Shown here: positions 21,815 through 35,290 of the stretch, piece after piece
How positions within the stretch are numbered: position 1 is the first letter of the stretch
Layout of the letters: each line of letters begins with the position of its first letter
Assembly: GCA_933228675.1 (NCBI GenBank)
Contig: OW121743.1
Coordinates: forward strand, 111,719,468-111,783,467
DNA: 64,000 nucleotides
Reading direction: 5' to 3'
DNA from: Stomorhina lunata
Lineage: Eukaryota; Arthropoda; Insecta; Diptera; Rhiniidae
Notes under the pieces: model-generated
The model's input: the letters and a program-made list of their open reading frames with translations, nothing else
The model's database searches: none
Told to the model about the DNA's origin: nothing
Program-made: the position numbers and the translations under genes

Positions 21815-22130
21815 GGGCCCAAACGTCGTATTCAATATAGATCGAAATGTGAGAAATTTCAGAAACATTTGTGTAGCAGACTTTTAGGATCATCTAAATA
21901 ATATATACGTATAGAGATTACAACATAGTAAATTATTTGTCAAAAGTTGTTTGATAGTAAAATAGTTTTATTACAACAAAATATGTTGACAAACAAACGG
22001 ATATGTTTAGATATTAATTTTATAAAACTTTTTGCAAAATAAATTATTTTGAAAATCCTTAAGGTATATTACATAATATTTGCTAAAAGTCTGAGTTTTC
22101 GATCAATATCGAATGATGCGAGTTGGCCCT
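21815..22130. mobile_element. CGATATCG-ended MITE, copy 3 (diverged)
   Basis: Left end GGGCCCAAACGTCGTATTCA followed by ATATAGATCGAAA. Right end TTCGATCAATATCGAATGAT followed by GCGAGTTGGCCCT. The subterminal motif block GTGTAGCAGACTTTTAGGAT is present on the left. Older than copies 1, 4 and 5. Confidence 0.7.
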
Positions 22131-22557
22131 TGTTAGGAAGCAATTTTGCAAAACTAGAACATAATGAAAGCTGAGGTAATATTAAGATCTAGCCAGGGAT
22201 TTTTTTTGCAAAAATGTTGTGTATAATTTTAGGAAATCAAAATTATATACATATATAATTTAATTTAATTTAAAAACTTCTAAATTTGTTCTTCATTCGT
22301 TAATTCTGTTCAGTGTACTGCACAAATTAAAAGCAATCTTTTTGTAAAGCAAAACAAACTTAATTGAAATTCTTTATGATTTATTGAATGTATTAAGTAC
22401 TTTAACATGAAGATACAAACAGAAATTAGTTATAACAAATTAGAGCAAATACCAAATGAAGACAAATCTATACAAAAATATCAAAAGCAATAGAAATCAG
22501 TGGTCGGCAATAAAGAATTTTATATACCCTTCAGTCTGATAGATTTTCTTTTGTGAC
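22131..22557. other. AT-rich unique spacer
   Basis: No gene or repeat recognised between two MITEs of the same family. Confidence 0.5.
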
Positions 22558-22882
22558 CTGGGCCCTAATTACCGCATTCAATATCGATCGAAATCTTAGA
22601 TATTTTCAAAATATTTATATAGCATACCTTAAGGATGATCAAAATTATATAAAAGATGCACAGTTTACTATATTTCTTTTTGTAGTTATTTGCCAAAAGA
22701 TGACCAATAGTAAAGGAGTTTTAATTAAACTATGTGTTCTTAAAAACTAATCAAAATGGATACCACATTTTAATAAACGTTTTCCATCGAAGTAACTTTG
22801 AACATCCCTAAAGTATACTTGACAATATTTGCTTAAAAGTCTGAATTTTCGATCGATATCGAATGCGGTAATTTGGCCCCTG
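22558..22882. mobile_element. CGATATCG-ended MITE, copy 4
   Basis: Left end GGGCCCTAATTACCGCATTC, right end TCGATCGATATCGAATGCGG then TAATTTGGCCCC. The interior matches copy 1 closely (for example ATAAAAGATGCACAGTTTAC against its reverse in copy 1). It abuts and appears to truncate the TATGTGACCC foldback on its right. Confidence 0.75.
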
Positions 22883-22995
22883 GTCTATGAAAAGGTGGCT
22901 TATGACTCAAAAATAAAATTTCGAAAAATTAGCTAATTTTTTTTTGTTTTTGTGTTATAAGCCACCTTTTCCCTTTTCATGGAACGGGTCACATA
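22883..22995. mobile_element. TATGTGACCC foldback, longer copy
   Basis: GGTCTATGAAAAGGTGGCTT on the left is answered by AAGCCACCTTTTCCCTTTTC on the right, ending GGAACGGGTCACATA. The outermost TATGTGACCC of the left end, seen at 17771, is missing here and replaced by the neighbouring MITE, which suggests the MITE arrived later. Confidence 0.7.
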
Positions 22996-22997
22996 TA

Positions 22998-25310
22998 AAC
23001 AAATTTTGATGAAATTTTGAATATTTTAAAATAATTTCAATAACATTTTTCATATAAAAAATGTTGATGATATTTTTCATATAAAAAAATTTTGATGAAA
23101 CTTTTCGTATAAAATAATTTCGATGAAATTGTTTTATGTAAAAAAATGTTGATAAAATTTTTCTATATGAAAAATTTTTAATAAAATTTTTCATGTAAAA
23201 TGTTGATGAAATTTGGATGAAATTTTTCATATTAAAAAAATAAAAATAAATAAAATATTTCATATAAAAAAAATTTTAAAAAGATTTTTTATATAAAAAA
23301 AATTTGATAAAATTTTTCATATAAAAAAAATTTTGATATAATTTTTTATATAAAAAAAATTTGATAAAATTTTTCATAAAAAAAATTGTTGATGAAATTT
23401 TTCATAAAAAAAATTGTTGATGAAATTTTTGATATAGAAAAATTTTTAAATAATTTCGATAAAATTTTTCATATAAAAAAATTTGATGAAATTTTTCATA
23501 TAAAAATAATTCTGATAAAATTTTTCAAAAAAAAATAAAGAAAATTTTGATAAAAATTTTAAAATAATTTCGATAAAATTTTTCATATTAAAAAATTTTG
23601 ATAAAATTTTTCATATAAAATTAAATTTTTCATATAAAATTTTTTCATATAACAAAATCTTAAAATAGTTTCGATAAAATTTTTCATATAAAAAAATTTT
23701 CATGAAATTTTTTATATAAAAAAATGTTGATAAAATTTTTCATAAAAAAAGTGATGACATTTTTGATATAAAAAAATTTTCATAAAATTTTTTATACAGT
23801 AAAATTTTTTCTGTATAATTTTTCATATAAAAAAAAATTTGATGAAATTTTTTACATATAAAAAAAATTTGATATAAATTTTCACATAAAGAAAAATTTT
23901 TAAATAATTTCGATAAAATTTTTCTTATAAAAAAAATTTATGAAATTTTTCCTTAGAAAAATTTTGATATATATAAAAAAAATTTTAATGAAATTTTTCA
24001 TATTAAAAAATTGGATGAAATTTTTTATATAAAAAAATTTGATAAAATTTTTTATATAAAAAAAATTTGATAAAAAATTTTATATAAAGAAAAATTTTTA
24101 AATAATTTCGATAAAATTTTTCATATAAAAAAAATTTATGAAATTTTTCCTTAGAAAAATTTTGATACATATAAAAAAATTTTCATAAAGTTTTTCATAT
24201 AAAAAAATTTTCATGGAATTTTTTATATAAAAAAATTTTGATAAAATTTTTCATAAAAAAAAAGTTGATGAAATTTTTGATTTAAAAAATTTTGATAAAA
24301 TTTTTTATACAGAAAAAATTTGAAATAATTTCGATAAAATTTTTATTAATAAAAAAAAATAATGAAGCATATAAAAAAAATTTGATATAAAAAAATGTTG
24401 ATGAAATGTTTCATGCAAAAAAAATTTGATGAAATTTTTTTATATAAAAAAACTTGATAAAATTTTTTATGTAAAAAAAAATTTGATAAAACTTTTTGTA
24501 TAAAAAAATTTTAAAACAATTTCGAAAATATTTTTCATATAAAAAAATTTTGATAAAATTTTTCATATAAAAAAATTTGATTAAATTTTTTATATAAAAA
24601 AAATTTTATGAAGTTTTTCATATAACAAAATGTTAAAATAATTTCGATAAAATTTTTCATATAAAAAAATTTTCATGAAATTTTTTACATAAAAAAATTT
24701 TTATAAAATTTTTCATAAAAAAAAATTGATAAAAGTTTTGATATAAAAAAATTTTGATAAAATTTTTTATACAGAAAAATCTTGAAAAAATTTCGGTAAA
24801 ATTTTTCATATAAAAAAAATTTGATGAAATTTTAAAAAAAAAAATTTAATATAAATTTAAATATGAAAAAATTTTGATGAAATTTTTCATATAAAAAAAT
24901 TGGATGAAATTTTTTATATAAAAAAAATTTGATAAAATTGATAAAATAAAAAAATTTTCATAAAATTTTTTATACAGAAATTTTATAGAAAAATTTTGAA
25001 ATAATTTCTGTAAAATTTTTTATATAAAAAAAATTTAATGAAATTTTTTATATAAAAAAAATTTGATATAAATTTTTCATATAAAAAAAAATTTATGAAA
25101 TTTTTCCTTAGAAAAATTTTGATACATATAAAAAAATTTTCATGAAATTTTTCATATAAAAAAACTTTCTTGAAATTTTTTATATAAAAAAATTTTGATA
25201 AAATTTTTCATAAAAAAAATTTATGAAATTTTTCCTATAGAAAAATTTTCCATATAAAAAAATTTTGATAAATTTTTTCATATAAAAAAATTTTGATGAA
25301 ATTTTTCTTT
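22998..25310. repeat. Satellite region D (CATATA/GAT type), 27-29-bp period
   Basis: Approximate unit GAT-A4-T5-CATAT-A7-T4. Period and linkers vary (TTGATGAAA, TTCATGAAA, AATAATTTCGATAAA), with many frameless length changes. More degenerate than the other arrays, so probably older or less often homogenised. The variant AATAATTTCGATAAAATTTT recurs at irregular intervals, hinting at higher-order structure. Confidence 0.85.
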
Positions 25311-26935
25311 TCAGTTACAATAAGAAAAATTAAAAGCTAACGTTCTAAAAAATGATTAAAACAAGTTTAACCTTATAAACAGAATAATTTATTGCGAACC
25401 TCCTAAAAGTATACTACACGATTTTTACAAAATAACATTAATTTCGAATCGAGTGCTGGAATTAAGCTCAAAATTATACCGTATTCCATTTAAATGGGTT
25501 AATGTTACATTCGATATAAAATGCCTAAAGTAGAGTGCATTTAAAAAATCCTAAAAGTGCAACAGTGCGTAGACAAGAAGTTTGGTTTTACACAACATTT
25601 CTTTTGCAAAAATAGAAAAAATTTTCACACTTAAAGTTTAGGTATTTCTGAACAGAAATCTAAAAAAATTAAGAAGAAAAATTGAAAAACAAAACGAAAT
25701 GAAAACTTGAAACATAGAGAAAATATTTTAATTAAAAATAATGTTCTGTTGCTTATGATATTCTGGCTGTAGCTGATACTCTTTAAACACAGCCGCTCGT
25801 TCTTAAAGCGACCGACAGAAAGACAAAACCTACCGAGAATTGTTTCAGCAATAAAACAGCAGGAAGGCAAAATGTCTGTCTGTCTGTCTGACTGGCAGAC
25901 TGACTCGCTGGCTGACTTGTTTATTGTAAGACAGTCGTTTAGTTAAATGACCTTGTTAGGCCTAGAAGAGAGTAGCTCTGTATAAAGACCGTTAGAGCAA
26001 CAGCTACAAAAGACCATAGAGAGTGCAGAAACAGAAAAAATGTTAAGGAAAAGAAAATGAGGTTAAAAGAGGTAAGAGGATACAGACAAAAAAGAAACCC
26101 ACACACATAAAAAATATCATACATACATATACGCAAATAAATTTTGAAAAAATACAATCACAAAAAAAGATGCGAAATTTGAAAGAAGAAAAAAATACTC
26201 ATACGTACGAGTATCTTCTAGAGCTTGACAAAACAAAAAAAAAAAAAAAAAACGAGATATTGACAAGGTTAACTCATATAATTTTACTTATTTATAACAT
26301 AGATGTGTCTGATATGAAAAAAAAAAAACAAGAAAAAAAAACTTTATGAAAATGAAAGTATCCATGAGATATTAAACGAACCATAGATATGACGAAAAAT
26401 ATAAAATAAAAATGCTGACAAGAAAAATAATGAAAACAATCATTTGATTTTGATGTTAAATTCTTAAAAAAGGCCACTTGATATTTTTTTTTGTTTTTAA
26501 CTAACAGAAAACATTTTGCGATTTTGATGACTTAAATAATTGTGACATAAATTAAGAGGTTTATTTGTTATGACATAAAAATTTCAATGAAAAATTCAAA
26601 TTCACAAGATCCGCCACAAATTTATACCAGATTTTACATAAAACAAACAAATTCATAAACGAATAGGCGATTTTTTTGCGTGTGATTGTCAACAACATTT
26701 TTAAATTATCTTTTTGAGATAATAGTAGCTGGTAAAGCGTTAAATATATTTATGGCTGTAGTTAAAATTACGTTATTTATTTCATATTCTGTTTTTTTGG
26801 GCCCTTGCTATCTTGCTGTGACTTACATTTAGCGTGAGACTACAAGATATTGATACGAGTTGTTTGTTTCTTTCAATATTGTCAAATATAAAAGTTCTTA
26901 TCTTCAGTTGACAAAAGAGAACAGAAATAAAAATA
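25311..26935. other. Unique island with TCTG microsatellite
   Basis: A less AT-rich island. A TGTCTGTCTGTCTGTCTGAC microsatellite lies at 25872-25900. A motif copy is at 25400-25419. Poly(A) runs occur near 26236. Open frames of 61-79 codons (minus) show no domain. A dense A-rich purine strand follows at 26160-26345. No gene called. Confidence 0.5.
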
Positions 26936-28010
26936 CACCTTTTACAGAAAATTTAATATTTATAGGAAATTTTAGCCAAATTTCTTATAAATAGTAAATT
27001 TTCAAAAAATTTCCTATAAATAGAAAATTATAAATTTTTGAAAAAAATAGTAAAGTTTTAAAATATTACCAATAAAAAAAATAAATTTTTGAAAACTTTC
27101 CTATAAAAATAGTAAATTTTTGAAAAATTTCCTATAAAAATAGTAAATTTTTGAAAAATTTCCTATAAAAATAGTAAATTTTTGAAAAATTTTCTATAAA
27201 AATAGTAAATTTTTCAAAAATTTCCTATAAAAATAGTACATTTTTCAAAAATTTCCAATAAAAATAGTAAATTTTTGCAAAATTTCTTATAAAAATAGTA
27301 AAGTTTTAAAAAATTTCCTATAAAAATAGTAAATTTTTGAAAATTTTCCTATAAAAATAGTAAATTTTTGAAAAATTTCCTTTAAAAGTAGTAAATTTTT
27401 GAAAAAATTCCTATAAGAATAGTAAATTTTTGAAAAATTTCCTATAAAAATAGTAAATTTTTGAAAAAATTCCTATAAGAATAGTAAATTTTTGAAAAAA
27501 TTCCTATAAGAATAGTAAATTTTTGAAAAAATTCCTATAAAAATAGTAAATTTTTGAAAAATTTCCTATAAAAATAGTAAATTTTTGAAATATTTCCTTT
27601 AAAAATGGTAAATTTTTGAAAATTTTCCGATAAATATAGTAAATTTTTGAAAAATTTCCTATAAAAATAGCAAATTTTTTAAAAATTTCCAATAAAAATA
27701 GTAAATTTTTGAAAAATTTCTTATCAAAATAGTAAATTTTTAAAAAAATTCCTATAAAAATAGTAAATTTTTGAAAAATTTCCTATAAATAGTAAATGTC
27801 TGAAAAATTTCCAACAAATAGCAAATTTTCGAAAAATTTCCTCCAAAAAGTAAATTTTCGAAAAATTTCCTCTAAAAAGTAAATTCTCGAAAAATTTCCT
27901 ATAAATAGTCAATTTTGGAAATCTTATAAATAGTAAATTTTGAAAAAATTTCCTGTTAATAGAAAATTTTAAAAAAATTTCTTGTTAATAGAAAATTTTT
28001 TAAACATTTT
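26936..28010 (+). repeat. Satellite array E1, 31-bp period
   Basis: Unit A5-TAGT-A3T5-G-A5T3-CCTAT, 31 bp, about 33 units, with frequent single-base variants (CCTTT, GGTAAA, TCCAAT) and shortened units towards 27785-27960. Same orientation as E2. Confidence 0.9.
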
Positions 28011-28549
28011 CTTTTACATGGCTCACCCTATATTTAGTTTACAACAATTTGTTAAAATTAAACACAAAAATACCAGACGTGCCTGAGTTAATAAATTTTA
28101 TTTTTAGATAAGTTTTTTATATTTTCTAGAAATTATTGTTTTTTTTTTTCAAAAACCCATAAAATTTTTGTTTAACAAAATCAAAGAAAATTTTGTAATT
28201 ATATATTTTTTTATTCCCTTCTAATGTAAATGACCTTAAATAAACAACCACCCTCGTAATTAGAAAAATATTTTACTGTTTGATAAAAACCAACAAATAC
28301 CTAACGAGAGGTGGGCTAATTTCGTAAATAAATAATATTAGGCCCCATATTATCAGTGACAGTGGCAGCTAAGGCAAATAAGAAATTTATTATTAAAGAC
28401 AATAAAAATAGACGACAAACAAAAAAATTATAAATAAATACGTAATAAAAACAAAACAAAAAAAAAAAAAAAACGAAATGTAAATAAAAATAATGTTATT
28501 AATAATTTTATAAACTTCGCTCCCACAAAAAGGCAATAAGAATTTTTTT
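28011..28549. other. AT-rich unique spacer between E arrays
   Basis: No gene. Contains a poly(A) tract near 28451-28473. Confidence 0.5.
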
Positions 28550-28750
28550 TTTACAAATTTACTATTTATAGGAAATTTTATAAAAATTTACTATTTATTG
28601 GAAATTTTTTGAAAAATATACTATCATAGGAAATTTTTCAAAAATTTATTATTTATAGAAAATTTTTAAAAACTTTACTATCTATAAGAAATTTTTTGAA
28701 AAATTTGCTATCAATAGGAAATTTTTCTAAAATTTACTGGTTATAGCAAC
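28550..28750 (-). repeat. Small satellite E block, inverted
   Basis: About six units of the reverse complement of satellite E (TTTACTATTTATAGGAAATT). They are diverged and shortened. Marks an orientation switch within the E cluster. Confidence 0.8.
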
Positions 28751-29325
28751 GTTTTAAAAAATTAACTTAAAACATTGATCGTTTAATTAACTTCCACTCC
28801 CTAATAAAAGAAAACAGCACATGAACTTAAATGTAATTTTTTCAGTTATTTTTATTGCTTTAATAAATCAAAAATTTTGTCTACGAACCTCCAAGTGACG
28901 TTTGAAAAAAGAAATTTTTGTCTCAACAAAATTTTAAATTGATTTTATTATTCATAAATGTATCGAGTGAGTTTATATCGCGAGTCGTAGTAGTAAAAAT
29001 GTTGTTAAAACATATGTAGTTTAAATTGATTTAAATCATTATTATTAAAATGTCTCTGTTTTGTCAACTAGTTTTAATTTCCTACAACAAAATTGTAAAT
29101 AATCAAAAACCGTTTAAAAATTTGTATTTATTAGTTATTTATTCTCGGCACGTTTTTAAAAATTGTTTTTTTAATATTTTTTGAGGGTATTTTTTGTTGT
29201 TCTCTTATTTATTATCAATTCAAAATGTGTCTATAATTAACTAACGCAAAAGAAATCTGTTTTTTTTTTGTAACTACATATAACAAAGCAAACATTGACA
29301 AAATACGTTAAAAATAAACGAAAAA
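28751..29325. other. AT-rich unique spacer
   Basis: No gene, repeat or motif of note was recognised. Confidence 0.5.
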
Positions 29326-32000
29326 TTCAATTTCCTATAAAAATTGTAAATTTTTGAAAAATTTCTTATAAAAATAGTAAACTTTTGAAAAACTTCCTAT
29401 AAAAATAGTAGATTTTGAAACATTTCCTATAAAAATAGTAAATTTTTTAAACATTTCCTATAAAAATAGTAAATTTTTGAAAAATTTCCTGTAAAAATAG
29501 TAAATTAAAAAAAAAATTCTTATCAAAATAGTAAATGTTTAAAAAACTTCATATAAAAATAATAAAATTAAATTTTTGAAACATTTCCTATAAAAATAGT
29601 AAATTTATGAAAAATTTCCATAAAACCAGTAAATTTTTGAAAAAAATCCTATAAAAATAGTAAATTTTTGAAAAAAATCCTATAAAATAGTAAAATATTG
29701 AAAAATTTCCTAAAAAAAATAGTAAATTTTTGAAAAATTTCCTATAAAAATAGTAAATTTTTGAAAAATTTAATATAAAAATAGTAAATTTTTGAAAAAT
29801 TTCTTATAAAAATTCAAAATTTTTGTAAAATTTCCTATAAAAATATTAAATTTTTGAAAAATTTCCTTAGTAAATTTTGAGACATTTCCTATAAAATAGT
29901 AAAATTTTGAAACATTTCCTATAAAAATAATAAATTTATGAAAAATTTCCATAAAACCAATAAATTTTTTAAAAATTTCCTATAAGAATAGTGAATTTTT
30001 AAAAAAATTTCCTATAAAAATAGTAAATTTTTGAAAAATTTCCTATAAAAATAGTAAATTTTTGAAAAATTTCCTATAAAAATAGTAAATTTTTGAAAAA
30101 TTTCCTTTAAAAATAGTAAATTTTTGAAAAATTTCCTTTAAAAATAGTAAATTTTTGAAAAATTTCCTATAAAAATAGTAAATTTTTGAAAAATTTCCTA
30201 TAAAAATAGTAAATTTTTGAAAAATTTCCTATAAAAATAGTAAATTTTTGAAAAATTTCCTATAAAAATAGTAAATTTTTGAAAAATTTCCTATAAAAAT
30301 AGTAAATTTTTGAAAAATTTCCTATAAAAATAGTAAATTTTTGAAAAATTTCCTATAAAAATAGTAAATTTTTGAAAAATTTCCTTTAAAAATAGTAAAT
30401 TTTTGAAAAATTTCCTTTAAAAATAGTAATTTTTTGAAAAATTTCCTATAAAAATAGTAAATTTTTGAAAAATTTCCTATAAAAATAGTAAATTTTTGAA
30501 AAATTTCCTATAAAAATAGTAAATTTATGAAAAATTTCCTATAAAAATAGTAAATTTTTGAAAAATTTCCTATAAAAATAGTAAATTTTTTAAAAATTTC
30601 CTATAAAAATAGCAAAACTTTTGAAAAATTTCCTAAGAATAATAGTAAATTTTTGAAAAATTTCCTATAAAAATAGTAAATTTTTGAAAAATTTCCTATA
30701 ACAATAGTACATTTTTTAAAAATTTCCTATAAAAATAGTAAATTTTTGAAAAATTTCCTATAAAAATAGTAAATTTTTGAAAAATTTCCTATAAAAATAG
30801 TAAATTTTTGAAAAAATTCCTATCAAAATAGTAAATTTTTGAAAAATTTCCTATAAAAATAGTAAATTTTTGAAAAATTTTCCTATAAAAATAGTAAATT
30901 TTTGAAAAATTTCCTATAAAAATAGCAAAACTTTTGAAAAATTTCCTAAGAAAAAAAATTTCCTATAAAAATAGTAAATTTTTGAAAAATTTCCTATAAA
31001 AATAGTAAATTTTTGAAAAATTTCCTACAACAATAGTACATTTTTGAAAAATTTCCTATAAAAATAGTAAATTTTTGAAAAATTTCCTATAAAAATAGTA
31101 AATTTTTGAAAAATATCCTATAAAAATAGTAAATTTTTGAAAAATTTCCTATAAAAATAGTAAATTTTTGAAAAATTTCCTATAAAAATAGTAAATTTTT
31201 GAAAAATTTCCTATAAAAATAGTAAATTTTTGAAAAATTTCCTATAAAAATAGTAAATTTTTGAAAAATTTCCTATAAAAATAGGAAAATTTCCTATAAA
31301 AATAGTAAATTTTTGAAAAATTTCCTATAAAAATAGTAAATTTTTGAAAAATTTCCTATAAAAATAGTAAATTTTTGAAAAATTTCCTATAAAAATAGTA
31401 AATTTTTGAAAAATTTCCTATAAAAATAGTAAATTTTTGAAAAATTTCCTATAAAAATAGTAAATTTTTGAAAAATTTCCTATAAAAATAGTAAATTTTT
31501 GAAAAATTTCCTATAAAAATAGTAAATTTTTGAAAAATTTCCTATAAAAATAGTAAATTTTTGAAAAATTTCCTATAAAAATAGTAAATTTTTGAAAAAT
31601 TTCCTATAAAAATAGTAAATTTTTGAAAAATTTCCTATAAAAATAGTAAATTTTTGAAAAATTTCCTATAAAAATAGTAAATTTTTGAAAAATTTCCTAT
31701 AAAAATAGTAAATTTTTGAAAAATTTCCTATAAAAATAGTAAATTTTTGAAAAATTTCCTATAAAAATAGTAAATTTTTGAAAAATTTCCTATAAAAATA
31801 GTAAATTTTTGAAAAATTTCCTATAAAAATAGTAAATTTTTGAAAAATTTCCTATAAAAATAGTAAATTTTCGAAAAATTTCCTATAAAAATAGTAAAAT
31901 TTTTAAAAAATTTCCTATAAAGATAGTGAATTTTTAAAAAATTTCCTAAAAATAGTAAATTTTTGAAAAATTTTCTATAAAAATTGTAAAATTTTGAATA
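29326..32000 (+). repeat. Satellite array E2, 31-bp period, large
   Basis: About 85 units of the 31-bp E monomer. The core 31040-31870 is almost invariant. Marker variants recur. AGCAAAACTTTTG followed by CCTAAG occurs at 30611 and 30923 (312 bp apart). ACAATAGTAC occurs at 30701 and 31030 (329 bp apart). This indicates duplication of a roughly ten-monomer block. The 5' part (29326-29990) is degenerate. Confidence 0.93.
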
Positions 32001-33655
32001 ACTTATATATTATTTTATATAATAACTTAAATTTTTGAAAAAATTTTTTTTTAAACGAAAAAATTTTCTATAAGAAATCAAATCTTTTGAAAAGAAACAA
32101 TTAAAATTTTATTTTAGATTTTTTCTACTTGAAAATTTTTGTTTGGGTATTGAAAGGTATTAATTAATTTATGTTTCCTTATATCTATATCCAAAACATG
32201 CAGAAGACATTTTAAAGCCTCTTAGGCATCAATAGCAGTCCAGGCTGTATCTTTGTGATAATTTAATCAAAGGATTTAATGAAAGACAGACAAACTGTTT
32301 CATGATTAAAATTTGCTTTATTTTGTGTTGAAAATTATGCAACCAGAAATAAATTAATAATAATTTAAAGTAAGATTAAATGCATCATCAATAATGTAGC
32401 GATAATTAAATATTTATTAAATACAAAATAGATTCAATATAAAATTTTCAATATAAAATATTTAATATAAAATTGTAAATGTAGTAAAATACAATACAAC
32501 TACTTGATGTGGTTATATAAAATGAATTGTCTGGTTATTTATTTCATTTAAAGCAATAAAGTAATTATGTATAAAAAGTTATTAATAAAATATTTATGTA
32601 AGAGTGAGTAAGTGAGTGAGAGTGTAAATGTGTGTGTGTGTTTAAAGAATTATAAATATCATAATTATTATTACGTTGATGGCGATGATAATTACAGAGT
32701 GTTTTGTATAAAGACTTAAACACTCCTTTATGTACTAAACAATATGAGTAATATTCTGTCTGTCTTAGTGTGTGTGTATGTGTGTTTTGTGTTGTGTATC
32801 CTTAAGTCTATGTGTTTGTATGGTTGCGGTTAAAGGGGGTCTCTTCTTTTTATTAAAAGCTATTTAATATTTAAAGTTTATTGTGTTATTTTAATTACAT
32901 TGTGCATTAAGCGTGAATAAACGCATTTAAAATATTTTCCTTGCATTTTAAATAAGCTCCAAAGCACACACATACAGCGAAAAAAATAAAACTCATACTT
33001 GAGCTTTAATCACTTACACAGAGAAATATTTATTCACACATTTATTCGCATAGACAATAAATATTGTCTTATGAAAGTTACAGCGCTTCTGTCAGACTTA
33101 CGGTCTGTCCGTCCGTACGACTGGCAGACAATCATATTTGTAATACATTTGCCGGTTACTAGGAAAAAGTGAAGGCGTGTTTTTATTGCAAACCGTGGAA
33201 GTGTAAATATTTGAACATCTGCGTGTGTATGTATGTGAGTATAAGTTTACACAAAGTAAAATATGCAATACATACACACTTGCTTATACATATATGTAAC
33301 TACTTAGTGGATAGGTTACAGTGGGGTAAATTGCAAGTAAAACTTATTAGAAATTACAATTTTTGAGCAATTGTTATTAAAAAGTTCCAAACTAAAATTA
33401 TAATTTTTAAGTGTATATTTTAAGGCGCTTATGTTACAATCGTGTTAAATTACGCTTAAGTTTTTAGTGTTACAATTTAAAATTTAAAAATCTATCTATC
33501 TATCTATATTAGTTTTTAGCATGCAAAAATATCAAAAAAGTACAGTATACTTTTAGGAAGTTAAGTAATATTATGTATAATATAATAGTTTTTCTAGACA
33601 TTATCGAAGAATTGTCGAATTTTTTATGATTTGTTTTTGCCTTTTTTCCCCACTA
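32001..33655. other. Unique spacer between oppositely oriented E arrays
   Basis: Higher-complexity DNA with short microsatellites: GAGTGAGTAAGTGAGTGAGA near 32600, TGTGTGTGTG near 32630 and 32765, and TCTATC near 33490. A motif copy lies at 33540-33560. The open frame at 33169-33366 has no domain. It forms the loop of a giant inverted repeat. Confidence 0.5.
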
Positions 33656-35290
33656 AAATTAAATAATACTTATAGGAATTTTTTCAAAAATTTAGTATTT
33701 TTTTATAGGAATATTTTCAAAAATTTACTATTTTTGTTTTTATAGGAAATTTTTCAAGAAATTATAAGAAATTTTTTAAAAATTTACTATTTTTATAGGA
33801 AATTTTTCAAAAATTTACAATTTTTATAGGAAATTTTTGAAAAATTTACTATTTTTATAGAAAATTTTTCAAAAATTTACAATTTTTATAGGAAATTTTT
33901 CAAAAATTTACTATTTTTATAGGAAATTTTTCAAAAATTTACTATTTTTATAGGAAAATTTTCAAAAATTTACTATTTTTATAGGAAACTTTTCAAAAAT
34001 TTACTATTTTTTATAGGAAATTTTTGAAAAATTTACTATTTTTACAGGAAATTTTTTAAAAATTAACAATTTTTATAGGAAATTTTTCAAAAATTTACTA
34101 TTTTTATAGGAAATTTTTCAAAAATTTACTATTTTTATAGGAAATTTTTCAAAAATTTACTATTTTTATAGGAAATTTTTCAAAAATTTACTATTTTTAT
34201 AGGAAATTTTTCAAAAATTTACTATTTTTATAGGAAATTTTTCAAAAATTTACTATTTTTATAGGAAATTTTTCAAAAATTTACTATTTTTATAGGAAAT
34301 TTTTCAAAAATTTACTATTTTTATAGGAAATTTTTCAAAAATTTACTATTTTTATAGGAAATTTTTCAAAAATTTACTATTTTTATAGGAAATTTTTCAA
34401 AAATTTACTATTTTTATAGGAAATTTTTCAAAAATTTACTATTTTTATAGGAAATTTTTCAAAAATTTACTATTTTTATAGGAAATTTTTCAAAAATTTA
34501 CTATTTTTATAGGAAATTTTTCAAAAATTTACTATTTTTATAGGAAATTTTTCAAAAATTTACTATTTTTATAGGAAATTTTTCAAAAATTTACTATTTT
34601 TATAGGAAATTTTTCAAAAATTTACTATTTTTATAGGAAATTTTTCAAAAATTTACTATTTTTATAGGAAATTTTTCAAAAATTTACTATTTTTATAGGA
34701 AATTTTTCAAAAATTTACTATTTTTATAGGAAATTTTTCAAAAATTTACTATTTTTATAGGAAATTTTTCAAAAATTTACTATTTTTATAGGAAATTTTT
34801 CAAAAATTTACTATTTTTATAGGAAATTTTTCAAAAATTTACTATTTTTATAGGAAAATTTTTCAAAAATTTACTATTTTTATAGGAAATTTTTAAAAAT
34901 TTACTATTTTTATAGGAAATTTTTCAAAAATTTACTATTTTTATAGGAAATTTTTCAAAAATTTACTATTTTTATAGGAAATTTTTCAAAAATTTACTAT
35001 TTTTATAGGAAATTTTTCAAAAATTTACTATTTTTATAGGAAATTTTTCAAAAATTTACTATTTTTATAGGAAAATTTTTCAAAAATTTACTATTTTTAT
35101 AGGAAATTTTTAAAAATTTACTATTTCTGTAGGAAATTTTTGAAAAATTTCCTACTTTTATAAGAAATTTTTCAAAAATTTACTATTTATTTTTAGGAAG
35201 TTTTTAAAAATTTACTATTTTTATAGGATTTTTTTTAAATTTATTGTTTTTATAGAATTATTTTTTTTTTCATTTATTATTTTTATAGGA
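33656..35290 (-). repeat. Satellite array E3, 31-bp period, inverted
   Basis: Reverse complement of satellite E (T5-ATAGG-A3T5-C-A5T3-ACTA). About 50 units, with 34075-34860 almost invariant. With E2 it forms an inverted pair separated by 1.66 kb. Confidence 0.93.
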
